64,000 nucleotides of DNA, taken from NCBI GenBank assembly GCA_037042915.1, contig CM073197.1, positions 1,984,001-2,048,000 of the forward strand, given 5' to 3'. Positions 1 through 11,989 of the stretch are shown one piece after another; positions within the stretch are counted from its first letter, which is position 1; each line of letters opens with the position of its first letter. The position numbers and the translations under genes were made by a program. Source of the DNA: Auricularia sp. M13. Its lineage: Eukaryota > Basidiomycota > Agaricomycetes > Auriculariales > Auriculariaceae. The notes under the pieces were generated by a model. The model saw nothing but the letters and a program-made list of their open reading frames with translations, made no database searches and was not told the origin of the DNA.

Positions 1-628
1 GCTGCAACATGCCCTCGATCAGCCTCTTTCCACGTTGCAGTCGTATGTTACGCCGAACCCAATGCATCACCGACTAATCAGTTGTAGGACCATTATGCAA
101 CTGGAGAATGAGTCGCGCGACATGGAGCAGTGCGTCTATCTGATTCGATTCCACATCGCCGGGCTCAACGTTGCCACAGGAAGCTGGGGGTGCTGGACGC
201 ACAGCTCACTCGTGAATATGCCGATGATCGTCGTGCTAGCAGGTAGACAAACTAGTTCAAAAATGAATTCGACCCATCTGACGGATTCCAAAGGTCGACT
301 ATGGAGAGGAAACAGCGGATATCGCGCCAACTGTCAGAGTCGGGTGCACTCCCCAGCGATGTCGAAGATGATTTGGTCGCGGTCGCGATTCTTAAGTCCG
401 AAGTCGAGCACTCTGTCAGGTGAGCATCGACGTCTGTATAATTGCGCGCTTCAGTCAATCTGGGATCCTAGGAGGGAAAACGATGTTCAGTCGCAGTTAT
501 TAGCCCTGCGTACTCAACTTGCGCGCGCCCGCAGGACAGCGTCTGAGTCCGCTGCGGATGCCAGTACTCGTCTTGAACGTCTCAAGTCATCCGTGCGTGC
601 CACTCTAGTCTCGCTAGCTCTCCTCTGA
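1..628 (+). CDS. 3' part of a coiled-coil protein, function unknown (5' end outside window)
   Basis: A consistent reading runs through five exons (about 2-39, 88-129, 180-242, 294-419, 475-628) joined by introns of about 50 bases with good GT..AG ends (for example GTGCGT..CACAG and GTGAGC..GGAG). The joined product is rich in heptad-like Glu/Lys/Arg/Leu/Gln stretches (for example LENESRDMEQKLGVLDAQL and LLALRTQLARARR), so an alpha-helical coiled coil is the only structural statement that can be made. It ends at TGA 626-628, about 240 bases from the convergent end of the nuclease-helicase gene. The start lies before base 1. I do not recognise the family. Centromere, spindle or tether proteins would all look like this at their C-terminal ends. 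The exon structure is inferred from frame continuity only. Confidence 0.6.
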   Translation, partial: LQHALDQPLSTLQSYVTPNPMHHRLISCRTIMQLENESRDMEQCVYLIRFHIAGLNVATGSWGCWTHSSLVNMPMIVVLAGRQTSSKMNSTHLTDSKGRLWRGNSGYRANCQSRVHSPAMSKMIWSRSRFLSPKSSTLSGEHRRLYNCALQSIWDPRRENDVQSQLLALRTQLARARRTASESAADASTRLERLKSSVRATLVSLALL

Positions 629-870
629 CCGCGATCAGCGCACTGCCAACAAGCATAACGGACGGACTGCATCCAGTGCAGTATAACGTGCCAGCCGTAT
701 TTAGGACTCTTCCGTAAGCCTTGCCTATTGGGACAATGGCTTCTTCCTGTCATTGGAACTTTTGTGCACTCGGTTGTCGCTCGTCAGTCCTTACTCGTGT
801 TACCGTAGTTGCTCATAATTCGTATCGTACACCACTCCCAGCAAAAGCGACGATATGCAGAACGTACAGT

Positions 871-3800
871 TCACACAACAATCTGGCCAGTCCAGGCTCG
901 TTGTTGATAGGCACGAAGAAACGCAAACCCTTCCGCCGCGTCCTTGTCCGCAAGAATGTTTAAAGGAGGTTTAAGCACATCATCTGAGCTCAAGACGATT
1001 GCCAGTGTCTGCGAAGGCTTAAATGGATGCTGATAGGATGAGTGGCAGAACTGACCTTCGCCCGAGATATAGCAACATTCAGTCGCCGGCGTTGAAATAG
1101 GAAGCCTAGGTCCTGTAGAAGCGTAGCGCGGTGTGTGTGGGCAAAACAGCAAATGACTAGGTCGGCTTCTTGGCCTGATACTTGTCAGTCACAGTGGGTG
1201 GTGACGCGAACTGCGAATACCCATACCTTGTAATCGCTCAACGGTATCGACAGTAATTTCGCGCTGATCGCTGCCAGCTGCAGCTGTGGATGCATGTAGA
1301 TGCATGCGATTTAGAGCACTGGCCAGATCGCCCAGTTCAGATAAATCAGACCGTCGACCCAAGGCTTGCTTGACCGCGGTACGTTGTACACGATGCGGAC
1401 AAGCCACGAAGATGCTCGAGTTGGGAAATGCACATCCAAGGTGGCGAATCAGGCGTGCGGTCACATCCGCCTCGAGTCGAATGTGCGACTCGTAGCTGTG
1501 TCGGTCTGGGGCGTCTTTCACGGTGAGGCGCAGTAACGCAAGAGATGTCGACCGATGTTGAGCGTCCGAGATTTCATTTGCTGAACGGAAGGGTCGCTCG
1601 GGACCCTCGATTCTGCTATGCGCACGCGACTTAGCTGTCATCGCATTGCCAAGCTCAGCAAGCAGCAATGCAACGTCGTCCTTATCGTCCAAGCCACTCA
1701 ACGTGCGTAAGGCATCTCCTATGTGCTTTGTCTCGGATTTCATGGCCGTCATCCTGCGCTTGTATATCGTGGAGACGAAGTCCGATAAATCGGGATTGAG
1801 GCGGAAGTTCTCGGTGATTTGTACAACGGGCCCATGCTGACTAGACGAATTGGAGGAGATTGACGGTGGAGGTCCCCTGGAAGGGACAGCTCTGTCGTCG
1901 CCGGTGATGAGGTCGAGAATGGATCCAAACAATGGCGGCGTTGTGTCCGGATATTGTGCTGCCAGAATTGTTCCCAGTTGTAGGTGATCGCCAGCGAGCA
2001 CGACTTTGGAACCGTCGGGCTTTAGCCATCGCAAAGCGAGAGCAGCGATGCCGAGGCTCATTTGACCAGCTTCATCGATGAAGACAGCGTCCACGCCCAA
2101 GTCATATCGTCGTGCAAAATTGTCGAGCTGATACGCGGTGCCGCAGTAGACATGTACGCTTCCATTGCTGACGGGAAGCCGAGCGTGGCTTCCGCCTTGC
2201 TTGACATGTTCGAAACGCATGTATCTCAGCCAGCGGAGGTCGTAGTCTGCGTCTGCTAGCTTCATGTAGGACCGTACGAGGTATTCAACCTTCTTCCGGA
2301 AGGCCTCGATCGCAGCGTGGGTGACAGCCGTCACAAAAATGTCCGTGCGCGAGGACCATGCGCTGCATAGCTACATTCGACCATGCGGAGCAGGGACAAA
2401 GACACAGTGTATGTCTTCCCCGTGCCAGGAGGACCGTGAACGACACAGAGACGTGACGAGATCATCCGCTGAACGGCGCGTCGCTGCGAGTCCTTGAAAA
2501 CGAGTGCCGACGCGCCGTCGACGTCGAGGTCGCGGAGTTGACGCAATGTGCTGTGTATGCGTGCTTCGGACTGCAGGTCTTGTGCAGTACTGGATGTGCC
2601 CGATTCCTCGCGTGCAAAAGACGCTGGATCCTCGATAAGTGCGACAAACGGTGGAACTTTGTCGCCCTGACGAGCCCAGTCGAGCGCTAGCAAAGCACGG
2701 AGGATTTTAGCGAAGTTGAAGTCGACCAGTCGCGGCGTGAGACGATAAGATGACCCGTCTTTGAACGATGCACTCCAAGACGGATAGACTTGAATGACCA
2801 CCTGACGGCCGTTCTCGTGCGCTTCGATGGATGTAATATTGGCGACGAGGATGGACCTAGCACTTGGATGTTGATTCCGCCATTGATCTGCAGCCTTTCC
2901 GCCCATCTGAAACAGTGTAGAGCAGAAGACGAGGTCGTCAAAATAATTTTCGGGTGGGATACGGTTGTCGGAAGGACCGCGATCCTCTACAAGCAGCCAT
3001 TCGTAGAAACCGAACTCGCGCTCAGTCACGGTATCGACCGACCCGTCTTCCAAATCAAAGATGTGCGTCTGTGCACCTCCATCGTTGTGTGAGGAGCTAT
3101 AGCGGAGAATGACTGCGTCGGGGCAGTTATCGCGGCGTTGCAGCCATAAATCCTGCAGCCGCGTGAGGACTTCAAATTGCTGAACGAACACGAGCTTTCG
3201 CAAAGTCGGATGGTCGCAGAGTTCCATGAAGGCGTCCTTGGCAAGAGGGCGCGCGTCGTTCAGAAGGATCGTCCCTTCATACTGCGTGCACCTAGCGACT
3301 AGTTTTCTGATAGCCTTGATCAGAGAATAGCAAGCAGCATTGCGCCGCGATAGTGCGACGGACATGAGAGCGATTTCGTCGGCAGCAGCGAGTCCCAGCA
3401 AATCTTCATCCGATGGCAGGCCCTTCTCGTCAGATAAAAGAGCAGCTGCTTCAGGGATCCCGTAAAATCCGGGTACAGGCAATGCGATAAGCCGTTCCAG
3501 CTCCTCCTGGATAACGACAATCGCGGTAAGCCACCCAAGGTCCGATTCTGCGACGAAGAGCCCTGCCCAGCGTCTGCTCTCAGCGAGGCTAGATGTTCGT
3601 CGAGCCGCTCCCGTAGCTGTTTCACGGTGCCGCTGGTGTCCAGATGGAATCTACGTAGACACTCCTGTAAATCGGCCTTCTTCTTGAACGTGCTCGGCTT
3701 CCCGAGCCAGTCGGAGAGCGCATCTGATAGTAACGTTGGTTGAAACATAGTCGATACGACGGAAGCACCATCACAAAGAGCTGAAATGCATGCGCGGATG

Positions 3801-5569
3801 TCGGCCAAGCGATGCTCGCCAGAGTCACCGGATATCGACAGGGCGAGATCGATGAGATGCTGCTGGATCGCTCGTTGCTCTCCCCGGCTGAAGGTATAGA
3901 ACTGTATCCTTGGAAGCGCGGACAAGGTGTCTACCCAACGAATGACCCGGGATAGCTCCGTCACCAGGTCTGCCTGAGTATCCGACGCCGTAAACGCGAA
4001 CGTATCATTGTGGCTGAAAACGTCGACGTGATGCGATTGAATTCCAGAATTGGCGTCGAGGACAACCGAAATGCAGACCGCGATGTCTTCTGCACGTGGA
4101 AATGAAAATGTGCGTCGGTACGTGACCTATTACAAGATCAGGTGCAATTCCAAAGATGATAACTCTTTGCTTGCCTGTGGTTCGCCCGTGAGCGTAGCAT
4201 TGAGTACAGGAGACAACGTGGCTCCACTGTCAAGGGCAAGACGCTTCTTGACTTTCCTCATGGTTGTTGGCCGATCGGACTCGAGAATGGAGACAGCTTC
4301 GGTTTGTCTGAAGAGTTTGTCCAGCTCTTCAATGTCTGTCCCCATTCTATCCAGCGGTAGCAACCCGAGAATAAGCGATGACTCGTCGGGCGAGATGTTT
4401 GGAATATTGCCGAGTCTGCCCTGTCGGACGGTATTCGCGCGGCACATCTTCGACCACGGGCAAGACGAACATAAGGGATTCAGATGCCATGAAACATCGC
4501 GGCGTGGGGCATGTACAATGGTGGGTAGCTTGCGAAAAACGAGGTCGTCCAGGGCGCTGATGAGAAACGCCAGCGGAACGCTCTTTGGCTGGCTATCCAG
4601 CGGGGGAATCCAGACAGAAGCGACAGTGGCAGCAATAATGCGTACTCCCGCATGTTTCTCTGGGAGAAGAGCTGAGAGGCACTTGGCGTACCATCCAATC
4701 TGGACATGATGTGAAGTCTGGAGGATGGTTAACGTGTTGTGCGGGATTTTCCACAGAGAATATCACCTTAATATGCTTCGAGCTTTTCGCGTCGATTACT
4801 TCGTAAGTAACAGTCTCAAGACCATCCGTAGAATTCCTCGTCGCCTTGACCAGATCGGGTTTGGCGACAGAGAAGAAAACAGGAGGGACTCCACGACATG
4901 CGAATTCGCTCTGAAATGTTGGCGGTATGAAGGTCAAGCCACTAATATAAATCTCAGGTTGGGAGACTTCGACGAGCAACTGTGCTATTTGAATTGCAGA
5001 AAGGGGTGTATCGTCTTGAAGTCGTAGAAGCAACCCGTGAGCCTCAAGATGGTCACTGGGACACCAGTCAGCGTACGCAGAGCAGAGCGCAAACCTCAGA
5101 CTCACAAGAGTGCTTGCTCCCAAATGTCGCCTTTCTGAAACTGTGCGAGCGCAGCCTCAGATACCACCTTGTCGGCTTTCTGGGACGGTTGACGAGAACA
5201 ATAGGAAAGGTGAAGGTACAAGTCACAGTGAAGATGATGGTATATCGCGAGGTTTGTGGCCGTCTGTGGCGATGGTCATTGGCGAATATTCGCAAGACAG
5301 AAAGGGCTCACGAGTCGTCGGTCCTCCGTTGGTGTGTCGATGCCTGGGTCGCTCTCGAGCTCGACGGGGACCGCGCTCCTAGCGGCATATTCAGCTTCAA
5401 GAATATCCAGCGCGGCGATGTCTTGGGCATTCAAGACTGCGCGCAATGCGTTAGGAACGAATGGCCACGACGGGGAGGCAGACGCACCGAGAAGCGGAAA
5501 GCCTTGACTGTCTTGGGATGAGACCCATCTTTCCGATTCCTGTGAGCTGCCGATGTGCTCGTCCTCCAT
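871..5569 (-). CDS. RecB-like nuclease fused to SF1 (Upf1/Dna2-type) helicase
   Basis: The product is about 1,400 residues. The N-terminal third looks like a PD-(D/E)XK nuclease of the RecB/TM0106 type: VTYEVIDAKSS carries the D-x-K core, and a cysteine cluster (PLCSSCPWSKMC, about 4430-4490) resembles the iron-sulfur staple of AddB/Dna2-type nucleases. The middle has an RNase H-like stretch (IQFYTFSRGEQRAIQQHL) and a short SAP-like helix pair (about 3570-3660). The C-terminal half is an SF1 helicase: Walker A VVHGPPGTGKTYT, Walker B FIDEAGQMSL, motif III LAGDHLQLG, then GQEADLVICCF and LNVAISRAK (motifs V and VI) supplied by the last exons after introns 1175-1226 and 1009-1055. The start ATG at 5569 is only 124 bases from the divergent URB2 start. 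Two frame changes, near 3570 and near 2340, have no convincing intron: either tiny unrecognised introns, sequence errors or real lesions. The role is inferred as nucleic-acid processing or repair; the natural substrate is unknown. Confidence 0.82.
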
Positions 5570-5693
5570 CTCTCGTTGTGGCGAAAGAGTAAGGGAGCAA
5601 TACAAAAGGGCATTGTATTCGACCAGAATGTGGCACTGGCACGCGGTGACGCGCCGCGCCAAACACAGCCAAACGCGTCGTTGCTCTGGCAGG
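5570..5693. promoter_or_regulatory. Divergent promoter between nuclease-helicase and URB2
   Basis: This 124-base interval separates two start codons that point away from each other, so both genes must be driven from it or from within the neighbouring 5' ends. No TATA box stands out. Confidence 0.6.
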
Positions 5694-8600
5694 ATGGCGC
5701 TGGACTCTGCGCATACATTCATAAGAGCCCTCAAGGCGCCTACCGACCCACCACCGTCAGAACAGCGCACAAAGATACAGCTGGCGCAGGAAGCATGGGA
5801 TACCACTACGCTGTATGTACCCAGCAAAGCCGAAGTTTTGGTCGACTGGGTGCTTTCCCAACTACTCAAGAATAAAAGGCGCGTCGCGTCCTTTTGCGGG
5901 GACCACGAAGTGTCTTCATTATTTCTCAGCGCATTGCTCGACGTGCGTTACTGGGCGCTTCTGGACAACATACTGCATCAAAATGCTCTCCTGACCGGGA
6001 ACATGAAAAACTCTCGCGCATGGCTATTGCCCATCCTGAATCGGATACCAGTCGTCCCAATCCTTACCGCCTTACTGAGGCAGCTCTCTGTGGACTACGC
6101 CAAAGGGTCTCCTGACCTTTTCTCCTGCATAAGACGCAGCTATGCTCTGCTTCTACCGATATCTATACCAAAAGCCAGTCAAGACGCTCAGGTGGACTGC
6201 TTCTGGGCTCTCCTGCACGCATTTGCCACCGCAGAAGCTCAGCATACGGTCTTAGAAATGGGCGATCTACCAGAAATGGTCATACAACATTTCAAGGATG
6301 TCATTGCAACTTCCCCCTCGAGGCGCAAGGTGCGATACTAGTGTTTATGCATTTGCGTCTAACAACTCTGCGTAGTTTTGCTCATCCTTCATCACGGATG
6401 GTCATATGTCTGACTGGTTGAACGCGGAGGCGCACATCTCGTCCGAGAACGCCCGTCGTCTTTGCGACATGTTGTATTCAGCTGTCTGCGAGATTTTATT
6501 CAGCGTGGATGGCATCCGACATCACGTCCTAGTGGACGATGCGGCTGAAGATGGTCTTTACTCGCGTCTCTCGAGGCTCGGTCCCATGCCCCCTACGATC
6601 GCACAACAAACACTACCGAAATTATTCTCGTCTTTCTGCCTCGCGGCTCGCAAGCAGAAAACGGCGCTATTCCCGGAAAGCAGCACGACTGTGTCTCGTA
6701 CGAACGCTGTCGACGACGAAGCCTTTATCACTTTCTTTCGCTCTTGCGTGGCGTATCTCGACTCGTACCCGATTGAAGATCAATGGTCGGCCTTTACCTC
6801 GCTCGTCGACGCCATTCGTCGTTTGAATATCTACGGCCGCGGTTCCCCTTGGCAAGGCGAACTCAAGGCATTGGCTTTAAGAGCCGCACTGGCAATGGAT
6901 GCGACAACGACTGCTGCACCCTTGTCATTGCTGACAGCGCTTCTACGCCTCGACTATGACCTGGTATCAGACATCTTCGTGGACATCTTCAGGAGCATTG
7001 CAAATGTATGCAAACGTCCGTGCAAGAGTCATTATACTAATGCATACATAGGCTAGATCCGAATTTCATGATGCTGCGTACTCGTTTGCGACTAGTTCTT
7101 TGGATTACGCTTGCAAAACTCGCACTGTGGACGACCACCTTGTCGCTGTCTGTTCTTGTCTAAAGGCCGCGATCGGGCACGGCGTTGACCGCAGAGTTGC
7201 CTATGCACGCGTTTCTCGAGACGTCTTCTTCTGCTATGAATGGCGGCGCGAGATGACGACCGCGGTTACTGCCTTTCTTACCCCAGGCCAGGCGGCTCGG
7301 TTAATATCTGACCTGCTTAGCACACTCACGGCGGAATACCAATTGTTCAGTGGGCACTTGCTCACCAGAGGCACTGGGCAGCACGAAAGGTCGAGCAAGA
7401 AGAATTCTGTTTCGTCGTGGAGCCCGGACGCCACCGCATCCTGCATTTCCCTGGCAGTACTATTGCAATATGTATCTGTCGTTCTATGCGCCGCCTTTGC
7501 CCGTTCACTGTCTCAAACCGGGTCATCTTTGCCCGTCGAGGACGGCATCTCTACGTTCTTGCATATCATTGGCGACATCGATTCGTCCCTGCAACCTCAT
7601 ATTCTTGGCGGTCCAAAGTCGTGGGAACTCGGCGCACTCCAGGCATGCAATCTACGGTCACGCTACAGCGTCATAACAACATTGTCTTCCGCATTTGCGC
7701 CTATACCAACAGTCCCTGCCTCTTTGAATGCGCTATTCGATGCGGATATCCACTTTCCGGAGTTGCGCATCGAGCTTGTAAGTTCCTTGATGATTCGGTC
7801 TGCGAACCCCACAACTGAACGAATTTAGGATCGCATGCTTCTATTGGCTCTCGCAGTCTCGTCTGACCACGATATACTGTCGCAATATGTGGATTCTTTG
7901 TTGACACGGCTGGAGGATAACCTCGACCCACTATACTCATGGGACGGTTTCACAACTCCGCAAGACGCGATTGCGACTGGCGCAAAATATGCTGCAACGG
8001 TTACATGGTCTGCTATCTCTTAAGATGGCTTCCTCTAATCGAGTATGTCAAATAATTCCTTTGTCGCATAATAACTTATCGTTGACACAGCGATCGATGG
8101 AATCTCGCTCAGCTGCGGCGCCTGGTAAAGCTCATCTTCAGAGTACAGCATTCACCCGTCGGTGCGCTCGACGAGGGCACTGCGCATGCGGTTCTGAACA
8201 GGGTTATATGTGACGCGTCTTTCTGGGAGCTACACAATATTGCCGGCAAGTTCACAAGACGTATTGCTCAATCTCAATTTAACGAACCACAGGTCTCATT
8301 GCACATCATCTGACCGATGTGACAGAGTGCCTCGCAGGCATCGACATCTCGAAAGCAATTAGACGAACCGCGAAGCACAAGTCCATCCTGTCCACCGAAG
8401 AGCTCGAACAGGCTATCGCTGGCTTTCGCTTTGCTCTGAGTGTGCCCGCCCAAGTTCTGAATCGTTCGCGACGCGATGAATTATTGCGTCGCGCGTTCGT
8501 CGCAGACATTGCTTGCAGTGCGCATGTACACGACGAGGGGCTGCAACGAAGGGTCGCAAGTCGTCGATATATCGCCCACCACGCGGAAGCAGGCTTGCCT

Positions 8601-10509
8601 ACGCTGGTGTGTGTGTATGAATTGAACGATGGTAACAGGAACTCATGAAGAGCAGCCATCTGAAGCAGTGCTATTCTTTGTCGACATAGAGACCGTCGTC
8701 GAGGGGCCCTCTCAGACCTTCACAGACGTCACAGTACAATCTGCAAATGGTCTCTTCGAGTACGTGTATCCGCTAACAGGCTCGTTTCCCATTAAACGTT
8801 TTGTAGAAATTTACTGCGCGGGAAGGAAGTTGACCTGTACCAGTCGCTTGTGTCCCTCTTCACCAAGTCCCTCGAAAGGGAGGCAGACAATGCCCATCGC
8901 ATGTTCAAAGAGCAGCTGGTAGCATGCCTTCTCCGCTGCGTCGATCGAATAAAGCCGGAGCAGTGAGTGATGAATTGCTCTGGAGATGCATTGCATCTGA
9001 CAAGTTGGTAGAGTCGAAATCATTACTGGCACCCAGCAATTGCTTGAGGTAGCTGGGGTGCATATCGATGGCATGCGCAAACGATTACTTGCAAGAGAGC
9101 AGGCCTATGAGTTATTCGAAATTGCCCACGCTCTTGACCTTGCCGTTACAGTACGACGGCAGGTTTCCAATAATTCTGGTACTGTGTTCAATATTCGCCA
9201 GACGCAAATGGCCTGACCAAGCATTAGCTACTGACAATGAGCTTGTTTCTGTGGTCCTGTCCAGGCTTGGAAAGACCCTGCGATTGAAGCGCGAATCGCG
9301 CTTTGAGCAAGTAGCGAGCATAATATGCTCGCGGTCGCTCATGCTTGTCCTCGAAGATCTGCGTGCAAACTCTCAACGGTCCGCCGCCGTTGTGGCCACC
9401 TATGCAGCTGTTTCACGAATGTTGAAGTCCGAAGGTGTGTCGCCTGTCGAAACGGTTGCGGAGGATGTCACTCATCCAACGAAGAGCAAAAAGCATCAGT
9501 TGACGCGTCATTGCTCAATGTTTTCAAAGATTTGCCCGTCCCATCGTACGAGTCCCTGCTCCAGGAACTATACGAAGCTATCGCCACGATTCCCCGCCAA
9601 CGCATCGAGGATCTTACTGCCATTCTTCGACTTTCCGCCTTGTTGTGCCGCGAGGTTCCAGAAGGCGCGTCGAGGATCGCGCGCGACCATGCACGTCTTT
9701 GCATCGCGGTGATCCTTCATGACGATTTTGTCGCGCGGTCCCCGGAGCTTAGATGGAGGTTTTGCGGCTGATAGAGTCGATGTGTCGAGAGCGGGTGCGT
9801 TTCCAGCAGAGAACGACAGTAACTGTGCTTACTCTCCTCTTAGGCGATGTCACTTCAAGTGCAAGACGTTGGACAAATATGGTTACTGCTCGCTCGTATT
9901 GTCGCGCCATCAGCTATCCACGACGAGCACACTGCGCCAGCTCAGTTTACCGCTGTAGTCGCGGCAGCAACCTCGCTCATTCGCTTGAGACGAGATTTGG
10001 TCGCGCCGACACTGCCGCACTTGGGGCAGGTTCTTCGCCTACTCCTCGGCGCGTTGCGTTCGCCGCGCCCTCAGCTCGGTGCAAAGCAGCTGCGCCATGT
10101 GTGTAACGAGCTGCCTAGATTTGTCTCCGCACGGGCAGATGGCTCAGGAGGACTTGGCGCGGATGAGGCGCGCGCTCTCGCGCGATTGCTCACTGCACTA
10201 ACTAGCAAGACTACTATCGTTGGGCGTGGCCACGACACTGCGTCGCTCGCACGACCATTCGCGCGACACGCACCGAGCATTTTGCTCGCCTATGTGAACG
10301 CCGCCTCGGCGCCTCTCACGGTGCTTCCGCTCGCTGTGCGCAAGGAATTGGAGCCAGGCATGTTTGCGCTGTGCAGTATGGCGGGTGAACACGGGCGCGA
10401 CAGTCTGATGGCAGGCACAGCTGGCGGACAACTTGACGCTGCCAGCAAGGCCATGTTCAAGGCACTATGGAAGGAATTTGAAAAGCAGAGATACGTCGGC
10501 ACTGGGTAA
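5694..10509 (+). CDS. URB2: Urb2/Npa2-family ribosome biogenesis protein
   Basis: A very long helical protein of about 1,380 residues. Identification rests on the C-terminal Urb2/Npa2 domain encoded at about 9850-10509: RLLLGALRSPRPQLGAKQLR, then RKELEPGMFALCSMAGEHGR, and the end ASKAMFKALWKEFEKQRYVG, the arrangement typical of this family. Yeast Urb2 acts in the nucleolus with Npa1, Rsa3 and Dbp6 in the earliest pre-60S particles. The start is the ATG at 5694; the stop is TAA at 10507-10509. Clear introns include 6330-6375, one at about 7005-7052, one at about 7779-7829 and a GC-AG intron at 8246-8292. Around 7950-8030 the frame changes without a clean intron before the exon that reads CYLLRWLPLIDDRW. 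The middle of Urb2 proteins is poorly conserved, so interior exon borders (8000-9800) are the least certain part. Confidence 0.85.
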
Positions 10510-10781
10510 GATGGATGCCGAGCGGGGTTTTTGCATGGTCAGGGCGACTATCACTTAGCATCATGGGATCTTCTGTCTGTCGTCTGCATAAATTCCAGGC
10601 AACTGTACGCCTCTGAGAGCGCGGGTATACACTCGAAGCCTCCGCGAGTCGTTTGGCTCCAACGGACAAAGTCAGGGTGGCATCGGGGAAGATCGGAAGG
10701 AAGTGACGAGGCTGGGTCGGAGTCAGGAAGCGCGTGATAAACATTCCTCTTTCTCCTCTCCCCACTTTGACGAAGCTCACG

Positions 10782-11444
10782 ATGCATTTCTTCTCGCAAC
10801 TCTTCCACTTTGAGTGCGTGCAACGACGCCTGTGCGGGCCGGGGACGCGATACTGACAGGTTTCGGAACTTGCAGACATCCGTGGCTGCACGTTAGCCAT
10901 GGGATATGGTACAAATATCCCAACCCATACTGCGCCCACGTCGCATCGGTCGACGTCCTAGATCGCTCCGTAGACCCGTCGACCGGTGTAGTGCGCACAG
11001 AGCGCATTATCGGCGTGCGACAAAATGCTCCAGCATGGATACTCAAAGTACGTCTCAGCGCCTGCCAGCCACCGCGTCAGAAGACTGACCGATAGATAGA
11101 TTCTGGGCGGAACCCCAGACACCTACGTGCGCGAGGTCTCGTTTGTGGACCCCGCAACGCGACACACGAGCCTCACGACGGTCAACTTGTCGATGTCGCA
11201 GTACCTGACGGTGCTGGAACAAATCCACTACATCCCGTCAGCGCAGGATCCAGACAAGACCGAATTTCATCAGACGGCCGAGATACAAGCTGCTCGCGGT
11301 ACATGGCGAGCATTGGCGGCGCGTCTCGAGAAATGGAGCGTGGAGCGCATAGGCCAAAACGCTTCCGCAGGTCGGCAGGGATTCGAGCACGTCCTCCGCA
11401 CGTTCCGAACGCCCTCAGACGTAGAGGCCGAAGCAACAGCATAG
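10782..11444 (+). CDS. PRELI/MSF1 domain protein, Ups2-like (mitochondrial phospholipid transfer)
   Basis: Exons 10782-10813, 10876-11047 and 11100-11444 give a continuous product of 182 residues. It begins MHFFSQLFHFE and contains the PRELI landmarks WYKYPNPYCAHV, TERIIGVRQNAPAWI, LGGTPDTYVREVSFVDP and the closing GRQGFEHVL. The order matches yeast Ups2/Ups3, in which the sequence (K/R)ERL..V....P.W...LGG....VREVS is diagnostic, better than Ups1. Family members sit in the mitochondrial intermembrane space in complex with Mdm35 and carry phosphatidylserine (Ups2) between the two membranes. It follows URB2 on the same strand after 272 bases. A second PRELI gene starts 11 kb downstream and shares the first intron position exactly. 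Confidence 0.9.
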
Positions 11445-11989
11445 CCAATTGTTTGCTCCGTTGCCTCGGTCCGCCGTCCTATCATGCCTCCCGTTCCCGG
11501 TTCTCCTGGATTTCTTGCTCTCCTGCACTCACTTATGCTCGGTGTATACTGCATGTTGCCTGTAATTGCATTCGCATAGACGTCTCCTCTCACACGGTCA
11601 CGACCTCTTACGAAAGGTTATCTCTTATGACGCCCTTGCAGTGAGAGATTTACGCGGAGGGACAAAAAGAAGCATCATCAGTCGGCCAGGAGACGGCCGT
11701 CCCATAATAAAGAGCGCCGTTCGTCGGATGCTTCCAGCCGTGTGCTCTTTCACCAGCATCCACCACCACTCTTTCGTTGGCCTGCACGTTCCCGGCAGCG
11801 CCGCGGATTTCAGCGCCTCTCCCTCCGATCCTTTCTTTTTACACCTGTTGTAACCCTTAGTGCCCTAGCGGCCGACCTTTGTAGCAACTCCTGCTCGCAA
11901 CAACTCACTTTACGCGTAAGACATTCTCTCGTGTTCTAAAGACGCGACAATAGCTGAAGCGACCCAGTACCTTTCTCAGTCGACTCAGA
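11445..11989. other. Intergenic region, no gene seen
   Basis: This is the stretch between the stop of the Ups2-like gene and the start of the membrane protein gene, both on the plus strand. It holds pyrimidine-rich tracts (about 11820-11850), as is usual upstream of fungal genes, and an A-rich spot at about 11703-11712. The open frames inside it are short and resemble nothing I know. Confidence 0.5.

Noticed and set aside
145-160. Possible tRNA B-box (GATTCGATTCC)
   Set aside because: It lies inside an intron of the coiled-coil gene and no A-box or paired arms surround it.
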